Shown here: piece by piece, positions 59,312 to 64,000 of the stretch
Position numbering within the stretch: the first letter of the stretch is position 1
Layout: each line of letters opens with the position of its first letter
Source of the DNA: Devosia sp. YIM 151766
GTDB taxonomy: Bacteria > Pseudomonadota > Alphaproteobacteria > Rhizobiales > Devosiaceae
Direction of reading: 5' to 3'
Assembly: GCF_030285925.1 (NCBI RefSeq)
Contig: NZ_CP127251.1
Location: 1,240,001-1,304,000 of the forward strand
DNA length: 64,000 bases
Notes under the pieces: model-generated
What the model was told of the DNA's origin: nothing
The model's database searches: none
The model's input: only the letters and a program-made list of their open reading frames with translations
Made by a program: the position numbers and the translations under genes

Positions 59312-59554
59312 TCATCGATCATTGTCAACGACGAGCATCAGAAAGGCGGCGCGGTTTCTGGTCATGCGCCCCGTCGCCTTCCTCATGCTCGTTTTCAGTT
59401 TGCCGGGTTGGGCTATGCCCGGCAAAGGCCGGTGCGCCCCTCCTCCTCCCTCCGCACCGGCCACCCCATTCACGCGATCCGATTGCAGTCGGGCCGCGCG
59501 CAGTCCCTCGCGGATCAGCTTCGCTCGCAATGTGTCGCTGACCTCGTAGTCCAT
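59312..59554 (-). CDS. Possible small leftward protein in the rightward operon
   Basis: A minus-strand frame of 80 residues (MDYEVSDTLRAKLIREGLRAARLQSDRVNG...) has an AAGG about 10 bases before ATG 59554 and a well-composed N-terminus. It runs against the surrounding genes, and its C-terminal half is low-complexity. The plus-strand alternative from 59364 (MRPVAFLMLVFSLPGWAMPG...) has a signal-like start but no ribosome site. Between 59,241 and 59,649 I see no better candidate. Confidence 0.4.
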   Translation of the reverse strand: MDYEVSDTLRAKLIREGLRAARLQSDRVNGVAGAEGGGGAHRPLPGIAQPGKLKTSMRKATGRMTRNRAAFLMLVVDNDR

Positions 59555-59649
59555 GCAAATCGCCTTTCGTTCCTCACGCGCTGGTTCAGACAATGCCAGC
59601 AAGCGAGGACAAAAAATTGGGAATTCAGGACAAAACGGAGCCGCGCGAT

Positions 59650-60027
59650 ATGACGGTGGTCCTGTCAAACGACCTGCGCGAATTTGCCGGCCAGAAGTGG
59701 CCGACGATGAACCACAAGTGGCGCAAGGCGAAACTCGCCTCGATGCTCCGCATGAGCGAGCGCCGCATCAGATCCATTTACGAGGCCGATCCCGCTGCCC
59801 GCATCCGTGCGGACGAGGCCGAGCGGATTTCGGCCCTGGTCCACCAAGGAGATGTCGAGGATGCGGCCCTATCGACACGTATTGCTGAGCTTGAGGCACA
59901 GGTTGCCCGGCTCGTTGAGGCTCTGGTTGGCGATGAGGTGGCGGGATCGCGCTTGGCGCCTCGCGTACCAGGCCGAACTGCTTTTGACCGGCGCGGACCT
60001 TCTACGGGCCGACGCTCAACAGATTGA
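59650..60027 (+). CDS. Hypothetical phage protein with helix-turn-helix-like segment
   Basis: The 125-residue protein MTVVLSNDLREFAGQKWPTMNHKWRKAKLASMLRMSERRIRSIYEADPAARIRADEAERI... has a KLASMLRMSERRIRSIYEADPAAR helix-turn-helix-like core and a following coiled coil. The start is ATG 59650, with GGAG upstream; an in-frame ATG at 59593 has none. The last 25 residues look non-native, where a second gene overlaps it. Confidence 0.65.
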   Translation: MTVVLSNDLREFAGQKWPTMNHKWRKAKLASMLRMSERRIRSIYEADPAARIRADEAERISALVHQGDVEDAALSTRIAELEAQVARLVEALVGDEVAGSRLAPRVPGRTAFDRRGPSTGRRSTD

Positions 60028-60043
60028 ACCTAAGGAGGACTGA
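59933..60043 (+). CDS. Small overlapping phage gene
   Basis: The 36-residue frame MRWRDRAWRLAYQAELLLTGADLLRADAQQIEPKED shares 95 bases with the end of the preceding gene in another frame. Its stop directly precedes the GTG of the next gene and contains that gene's ribosome site. The well-formed helical sequence argues that it, and not the Arg/Pro-rich tail of the overlapping frame, is real. Confidence 0.5.
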   Translation: MRWRDRAWRLAYQAELLLTGADLLRADAQQIEPKED

Positions 60044-60334
60044 GTGACCAGCACGGATAACATTCGTCGCCTCGATGACGCCATGGCCGAACGCGGCCAG
60101 CCGATACCCATCAGCACCGCGGATATGCGGGCAGAACATGAAGCTCACCGCAGCTCTGTTCTGGACCGGCTCGCCGTAGTCCGCACCGGCATCCTCAAGG
60201 ACGATCAGCAGATTGCTGATTTGCAGGATCATAAGGCGGCGCTGCTGGCCGAAGCGAAACAGCTTGAGGCAATTGCTGATGCGCAGCTGACCACCATCCA
60301 CGCCTTCGACCGCATCGGGCAGGGGAGGGCGTGA
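60044..60334 (+). CDS. Coiled-coil phage protein
   Basis: The 96-residue protein starts with GTG (60044), preceded by a strong AAGGAGG. It has a heptad-like region (LKDDQQIADLQDHKAALLAEAKQLEAIADAQL). The stop overlaps the next start. Unrecognised. Confidence 0.72.
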   Translation: MTSTDNIRRLDDAMAERGQPIPISTADMRAEHEAHRSSVLDRLAVVRTGILKDDQQIADLQDHKAALLAEAKQLEAIADAQLTTIHAFDRIGQGRA

Positions 60335-60498
60335 TGAACGCCACCTATCCCAAGGTCAAAGCCTCCAGCGTCAAATTCAAGCGCGATTACCTTCGTGATC
60401 GCCGCTGGGGCAAGGAAACAATCACCGACGCCCGCAATGCTCTGTTCAAGACAGCAGAACTTATGCGTGTGCGGGTTATGTCAGGGCGGGGGGCGTGA
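60334..60498 (+). CDS. Small basic phage protein
   Basis: The 54-residue frame MNATYPKVKASSVKFKRDYLRDRRWGKETITDARNALFKTAEL... is highly basic, consistent with DNA or RNA binding. It starts one base into the stop codon of the preceding gene and ends at the methyltransferase start. Confidence 0.62.
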   Translation: MNATYPKVKASSVKFKRDYLRDRRWGKETITDARNALFKTAELMRVRVMSGRGA

Positions 60499-61058
60499 TG
60501 ACTGTCACCGCATCCAATTACGCCCGCGCCGAAAACGACCTCTATCAGACCGAGCCATGGGCGACGGAGGTGCTGTTGCGGCATTTCCCAGTCGCAGGGC
60601 TTTCGGTGTGGGAACCGGCAGCCGGCAATCACTTGATGGCCGATGTGCTGCGAGAGAGCGGGGCCACCGTCCTCACCAGCGATATTGTCACCTATGATCG
60701 CGACCACGATTTTATCTGGGATTTTCTAGGCTCAACAAACGGCAATGGCGTTGTTCCTGGAGCGGTCATCACCAACCCGCCGTATGGAAAGGGCAATCGC
60801 GATGCCGTCCGATTTGCCGAACTGGCGCTTATGCGCTGCGATGGCATGGTGGCGCTGCTGCTGACCGCCAAATTCGACTTCGGAAAGACCCGCCGCCACC
60901 TGTTCCAGGACAATTCCCGCTTCATGGCCAAGATTGCGTTGCTGGACCGCATTTCGTGGGCTGGGAATGGCGAGACGGGGACCGAGGATCACGCTTGGTA
61001 TGTCTGGGGGCCCGGCACCTACGCACAGGCGCATATGCTTTGGGGTGGCAAGTCATGA
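60498..61058 (+). CDS. Phage adenine-specific DNA methyltransferase
   Basis: The 186-residue enzyme has motif I-like SVWEPAAGNHLMADVL (37-52) and the catalytic NPPYGKG (93-99) of N6-adenine methyltransferases. Short phage methyltransferases of this kind protect phage DNA or mark replication; no cognate endonuclease is evident nearby apart from HNH genes. GTG 60495 is an adjacent alternative start. Confidence 0.88.
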   Translation: MTVTASNYARAENDLYQTEPWATEVLLRHFPVAGLSVWEPAAGNHLMADVLRESGATVLTSDIVTYDRDHDFIWDFLGSTNGNGVVPGAVITNPPYGKGNRDAVRFAELALMRCDGMVALLLTAKFDFGKTRRHLFQDNSRFMAKIALLDRISWAGNGETGTEDHAWYVWGPGTYAQAHMLWGGKS

Positions 61059-61099
61059 CCCCCTTCGGCCTTACACCAAGACAGAGCGAGGCGCTTTAG

Positions 61100-61642
61100 A
61101 TGGCCCAAACCTCTTATATGAATCTGATGAAGGCGCAGGCTCGTCGTGTGCCGGTATTCGGGCGAGTGGCGCCCGAGAAGCTGACCCTTGCCGATATTAT
61201 CGAGCGCGGGAAAAAGGCCAAGGCCGCTCTCGGCATCAAGGCGCACTACAATATCGCAAGCGTAAAGAGCGCCGCGCCGCCGGTGCAAAAAGCTGTGGCG
61301 GCGGCTGTCGCACCTGCCCAGCTTGAACCACCTATCGTCATAGTGGTGACCCAGGAACAGATTGACGAGGCTGATGACCGGACGCCGATTATCCCAATGC
61401 CATCCGGGAAGGCCATCCTCCGCGAGGTGAGCGAAAAGCACAAGGTCGCCATGGTGGACCTGTTGAGCACCCGTCGAGCGCGAGCCTATGTCCTTGCCCG
61501 CCACGAGGCGATGTACCGGATGCGTCACGAGACATCGATGAGCTATCCGCAGATTGGCCGGCGGATGGGTGGCCGGGACCATTCAACGGTGATGCACGGC
61601 ATCCGCAAGCATGCCGAGCGGATGGAGGCGGCAGGGCTATGA
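61100..61642 (+). CDS. DnaA domain IV-like DNA-binding protein
   Basis: The 180-residue protein ends with a DnaA-type helix-turn-helix: RRARAYVLARHEAMYRMRHETSMSYPQIGRRMGGRDHSTVMHGIRKHAERM, with the DnaA-box-binding signature GGRDHST at 157-163. The AAA+ ATPase domain of DnaA is absent; the N-terminal 100 residues are Ala/Val-rich linker. It probably binds DnaA boxes, either at the phage origin or to compete with host DnaA. Confidence 0.9.
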   Translation: MAQTSYMNLMKAQARRVPVFGRVAPEKLTLADIIERGKKAKAALGIKAHYNIASVKSAAPPVQKAVAAAVAPAQLEPPIVIVVTQEQIDEADDRTPIIPMPSGKAILREVSEKHKVAMVDLLSTRRARAYVLARHEAMYRMRHETSMSYPQIGRRMGGRDHSTVMHGIRKHAERMEAAGL

Positions 61643-61740
61643 GACCACAGGTCGGCGTCGGCAGCCTCCAATTCCTCTGCCGGTCTTGTAATAGCTCCAA
61701 GGGCAACAGGACGATGCTGGAATGGGGGGGCGCGCGGTGA
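61639..61740 (+). CDS. Short HNH-like C-terminal fragment
   Basis: The 33-residue frame MRPQVGVGSLQFLCRSCNSSKGNRTMLEWGGAR starts in the stop codon of the DnaA-like gene. LCRSCNSSKGNR is the classic end of an HNH nuclease, but the rest of the domain is missing. It overlaps the start of the intact HNH gene by 19 bases, so it looks like a remnant left by a nuclease replacement. Confidence 0.5.
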   Translation: MRPQVGVGSLQFLCRSCNSSKGNRTMLEWGGAR

Positions 61741-62108
61741 GCGGGCCTCGCTACAGCACACTTCCTGCAGATTGCCTGAGCGATCCCGTAATGGACGCAT
61801 GGTCAGCGCTTCGGATTAACGTTCGGCGTGATGCGTTGTGGGAATCGCAGGACGGCCGCTGTTGGTACTGCGGACGCAAGGTGGCGCATAGCCGCGAATG
61901 GGTTCCTTCTGGAGAGGTTTTTGTTCTCCCGGACGGCAAATTGACCTGCGCGATAGAACACCAAACGCCCAAGTGCCGAGGCGGCTCTAGTGCCGCTGGA
62001 AACCTGGTCCTATCGTGCACCACCTGCAATTCTCAAAAGGGCCGAAAGACCGTTGCCGAATATCGCGATTGGCTCGGCGCCACTGCGTTTCATGGAGAAT
62101 ATCCATGA
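61722..62108 (+). CDS. HNH endonuclease
   Basis: The 128-residue protein has CWYCGRKV, EHQTPKCRGGSSAAGNLVLSCTTCNSQKGRKT (HNH with paired CxxC) and an N-terminal helical part. GTG 61737 is an alternative start that avoids overlapping the fragment at 61639. It stops within the start of the replication gene (ATGA), so it is well integrated in the operon. Confidence 0.88.
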   Translation: MGGRAVSGPRYSTLPADCLSDPVMDAWSALRINVRRDALWESQDGRCWYCGRKVAHSREWVPSGEVFVLPDGKLTCAIEHQTPKCRGGSSAAGNLVLSCTTCNSQKGRKTVAEYRDWLGATAFHGEYP

Positions 62109-62992
62109 GTCACGACGCAACCAATTGGGCGGTAAAGCAGCGTGGGCTAAGGCCGATTGCGAAGGTGGTCCTCTGGCATCTAGCGGACTGTCACAACCCC
62201 TCCATGGGCTGTTTTCCAACTCAGGAATACCTTGCTGGCGCGGCCGAGGTCAGTCGAGCATCAGTCAATCGCATCCTGGCTGAACTCGAACATGCCGGCA
62301 TTATCCGCCGCGAGCAGCAGATCGACCCTAAGACAAATCGCCAGCTTCCGACGCGCTACCTACTAGCGTTCGAAAACGGGTTTGAGCCACTACATGTAGA
62401 TGTGGGTGTAACTGGATTGGACACGGCTTTTTCGGATGATCCGTGTCTCAAAAATGACGAAAGCCGTGTCTCAAAATCGGCGGTTTCCGTGTCTCAGAGC
62501 TGTGAGACACTAACCAGTAAGGGAACCAGTAATCTAACCGGTAATGCGCTGCGCGCCGAGAGCGAGCGGGTTGATTTTGATTTGGCTTGGAATGCGTTCC
62601 CCCACCGTCCGATGTCGAACCGAACAGCAGCGCAGAAAGCCTGGGCCGCTCTCAGCGATGAGGAAACCATTCGTTGCATGACCGCGATCAAGCGGTTTGC
62701 TCGCTGGCACGTCGAGGACAGCGAGATGCGTGGCGTCGATCCGAAGGCGCAGCTTGAGTTTCGCCCTGGCATGGGCCGGTGGATCGGCTCTGGCGCGTGG
62801 ATTGAAGCGCTGACGGTTCCTCTCAAATCGGATCCGGCGCCGCCACAGACGGATGGCTTGGTGGTGCTGACCCCAGACCATCCGGACTTCATCGCCATTG
62901 AGCGCCTTCGGGGTCGCAAGGTTCCGCTTGGCCAGTCTGGCCGAGCAACGTTCCGTATTGAGGAAATCGAGCAGGCGAGGGCAGCAGCATGA
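62105..62992 (+). CDS. Winged-helix phage replication protein
   Basis: The 295-residue protein begins with a winged helix-turn-helix (TNWAVKQRGLRPIAKVVLWHLADCHNPSMGCFPTQEYLAGAAEVSRASVNRILAELEHAGIIRREQ), as in lambda O-like and DnaD-like initiators. A middle Ser/Thr-rich linker leads to a C-terminal domain (FDLAWNAFPHRPMSNRTAAQKAWAALSDEE...FRPGMGRWIGSGAWIEAL) typical of phage replisome organisers. The region 62,390-62,560 is rich in short direct repeats (CCGTGTCTCA) and may be the origin. Confidence 0.85.
   Translation: MSHDATNWAVKQRGLRPIAKVVLWHLADCHNPSMGCFPTQEYLAGAAEVSRASVNRILAELEHAGIIRREQQIDPKTNRQLPTRYLLAFENGFEPLHVDVGVTGLDTAFSDDPCLKNDESRVSKSAVSVSQSCETLTSKGTSNLTGNALRAESERVDFDLAWNAFPHRPMSNRTAAQKAWAALSDEETIRCMTAIKRFARWHVEDSEMRGVDPKAQLEFRPGMGRWIGSGAWIEALTVPLKSDPAPPQTDGLVVLTPDHPDFIAIERLRGRKVPLGQSGRATFRIEEIEQARAAA
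62400..62545. repeat. Short direct repeats inside the replication gene (possible origin iterons)
   Basis: The sequence CCGTGTCTCA occurs at about 62,441, 62,464 and 62,488, at intervals of roughly 24 bases, and AACCAGTAA occurs twice at 62,512-62,535. Lambda-type origins consist of iterons inside the O gene, and the copies here lie in the linker region. The number of copies is small, so this is tentative. Confidence 0.5.
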
Positions 62993-63162
62993 ACGTCCAG
63001 CAGCGCCTCGATGCCCTTCGTGATGAACTGGCCTATCTCGACCCAGCAGTCCCCGGCCTTCGCCGCCGTGTCGAACGCATCCAGCGCCAGATCGCCATGC
63101 TGACGGAAGATCAGCGCGAGCCCCAGCCCATCCCAGAGCCGGTTCGGAGGCCGTATCGATGA
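62989..63162 (+). CDS. Small coiled-coil phage protein
   Basis: The 57-residue frame MNVQQRLDALRDELAYLDPAVPGLRRRVERIQRQIAMLTEDQRE... starts four bases inside the replication gene's stop region and ends in the next start codon (ATGA-type overlaps). Helical, dimer-like. Unrecognised. Confidence 0.65.
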   Translation: MNVQQRLDALRDELAYLDPAVPGLRRRVERIQRQIAMLTEDQREPQPIPEPVRRPYR

Positions 63163-63353
63163 TGCCCGCAGTCCTGCGCCAGTCTGGTCCGAAATTCATG
63201 AAGGACGGTGTTCTGTTCACGCCCCGGGCCATGATTGCGCAATGCGAGGTCTGCGGCTTCGAGCATGCGCCATTTGGGATCACCGATGAGCACGGCAAGC
63301 GGCTCTATTTCTGCTCAGAGCACGTCCCCCAGGAAAGCGAAAGGAGAGGGTGA
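63159..63353 (+). CDS. Small zinc-finger-like phage protein
   Basis: The 64-residue protein has CEVCGFEHAPFG and FCSEHV, a CxxC...CxxH set that would bind one zinc. A short C-terminal tail follows. It overlaps both neighbours. Function unknown. Confidence 0.7.
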   Translation: MMPAVLRQSGPKFMKDGVLFTPRAMIAQCEVCGFEHAPFGITDEHGKRLYFCSEHVPQESERRG

Positions 63354-64000
63354 GTGAACACCGCGCTCGCAACCCCGCGCACAGTTCTCGACCTCATCGA
63401 AGAATACGAGGAGAAGGTCGCCAGCGCCGAGGCCGCCGTAGCGGCCTACGAGACGGCCTGCGGCGCCATCGAAATGGCCGGCTGCGTCATGGGAACCTAT
63501 GCCGAGCCGGTGCTGCGCGGCAGGTCCTATGTCAACGCCAACGACATGCGCAAGAACCTGCTCAAATCGGGCTGGAAGGCGATCTACAACCGCCTGAACA
63601 TCGACATGATCGCGTCGGCCAACGACAAGCGGCTGTTCGAGCGAACACTTGCCGATCCGCCGCCGCTCACCGCCGAAATCGTTCGCTCGACTTTCGCGCA
63701 CTACTATGCCGACCCACGCAAGCACATTCTGCGGGGTCTGGCCGAAGCGTTTGTTGATCTGGACCCGGCCTACAAGTCCCACGCCAAGGTCAAGATTGGC
63801 GTCAAGGGTCTGCCCAAGCGGGTGATCCTGCACAATGTCGCCGGCTATGGATCGCCCCATGGCAGTTACGGCCGGGACAGGCTGCGCGACATCCTAAATG
63901 CGCTCGCCGCCTATCAGGGAAAGCCGCTCATGACGTACAACGAGCTGGCGATGATCCTCGAAGATGGTGAAGCGCTGCGCGTTACCCGAGAGGTTCCGAA
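63354..64000 (+). CDS. DUF4942 domain protein (partial, right edge)
   Basis: The GTG at 63354 opens a frame of 215 residues that runs off the right edge: VNTALATPRTVLDLIEEYEEKVASAEAAVAAYE..., then YVNANDMRKNLLKSGWKAIYNRLNIDMIASANDKRLFERTLADPP and HVRAYGSPHGS-like sequence (VAGYGSPHGSYG). This matches DUF4942, a phage domain often fused to or located near DNA methyltransferases. AAGGAGAGGG is five bases upstream. An ATG at 63474 is a worse start. Confidence 0.82.
   Translation, partial: MNTALATPRTVLDLIEEYEEKVASAEAAVAAYETACGAIEMAGCVMGTYAEPVLRGRSYVNANDMRKNLLKSGWKAIYNRLNIDMIASANDKRLFERTLADPPPLTAEIVRSTFAHYYADPRKHILRGLAEAFVDLDPAYKSHAKVKIGVKGLPKRVILHNVAGYGSPHGSYGRDRLRDILNALAAYQGKPLMTYNELAMILEDGEALRVTREVP

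Larger units (their letters stand above)
44854..64000. mobile_element. Lambda-like prophage (left 19 kb, right end outside the window)
   Basis: The order is attL in tRNA-Cys, integrase, excisionase, leftward early genes with RecT and NinB, left operators, cargo, CI-like repressor, right operators, Cro-like gene, then rightward replication genes. Late structural genes are not in the window. Many start and stop codons overlap by four bases, and many genes are under 100 codons, as in temperate phages. It appears complete in this part, without obvious decay. Confidence 0.92.

Noticed and set aside
60498-61058. Complete restriction-modification system
   Set aside because: Only a methyltransferase is evident. 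The neighbouring HNH genes are of phage type and none is clearly a cognate restriction enzyme.

Overview
The window looks like a chromosomal segment of a GC-rich alphaproteobacterium of the order Hyphomicrobiales, most like Devosia or a close relative. This rests on the mitochondrial-type complex I accessory subunit next to tRNA-Pro, AapJ-type binding proteins, the TraB/GumN and tandem cold-shock genes, and the dispersed repeats. The genus is an inference. About 44.8 kb of chromosome is followed by at least 19.1 kb of a lambda-like prophage that runs off the right edge.

Positions 1-14,100 are almost all on the minus strand. The first unit (9,675 down to 1) encodes a ketose 3-epimerase-like barrel, DhaL, DhaK, a LacD-type class I aldolase, an aldehyde dehydrogenase, a GntR/UTRA regulator, a fucose-isomerase-like enzyme and an ABC importer (ATPase, binding protein, start of a permease). 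Its logic is: import a sugar or sugar acid, isomerise and epimerise it, split it into dihydroxyacetone plus an aldehyde, phosphorylate one and oxidise the other. A second unit (14,090 down to 9,731) holds an MFS transporter, a thiolase-fold protein that lacks the nucleophilic cysteine, a DUF35 zinc-ribbon/OB partner and an acyl-CoA synthetase. This resembles a thiolase-fold retro-aldolase module.

Positions 14,100-20,100 hold housekeeping genes: two tRNA-Glu, an M15 peptidase lipoprotein, glyoxalase I, tandem cold-shock plus DUF192, hemolysin III, ArsR, a HAD phosphatase and tRNA-Arg. GC-rich dispersed repeats lie between them. Positions 20,144-30,268 form a LacI-controlled sugar locus with a complete ABC importer, two TIM-barrel isomerase-type enzymes and two Gfo/Idh/MocA dehydrogenases. 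That gene set fits oxidation and elimination of 3-keto sugars or glycosides. Positions 30,500-44,750 carry TraB/GumN, a complex I subunit, tRNA-Pro, PAP2 phosphatase, MetC-like lyase, an AapJ-AapP-AapJ set without permeases, AlaX, cardiolipin synthase, CysK, an SRPBCC protein, an Fsr-like MFS pump, tRNA-Asn, MobA and a BenE-like transporter.

At 44,811 the 5' half of a tRNA-Cys breaks off after the anticodon arm, and the sequence becomes prophage. A tyrosine integrase and excisionase come first. A leftward early operon follows, with HNH nucleases, a Lar-like protein, a DUF2493/SLOG protein, NinB, RecT and several tiny overlapping genes. Next are a control region with matching operators at the left and right promoters, a cargo block set off by tandem terminators, a CI-like S24 repressor and a Cro/YdaS-like protein. 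The rightward operon carries DUF2303, an adenine methyltransferase, a DnaA domain IV-like protein, an HNH nuclease, a winged-helix replication protein and the start of a DUF4942 protein. The repressor binding sites can be read directly as ACWAG-N4-CTWGT. Repressor and cro start codons sit at the predicted transcription start points, so both mRNAs look leaderless. The A+T-rich three-gene cassette at 54,608-56,287 (TIGR04255-like plus two unknown proteins) is the best candidate for an undescribed system, probably host protection or superinfection exclusion.
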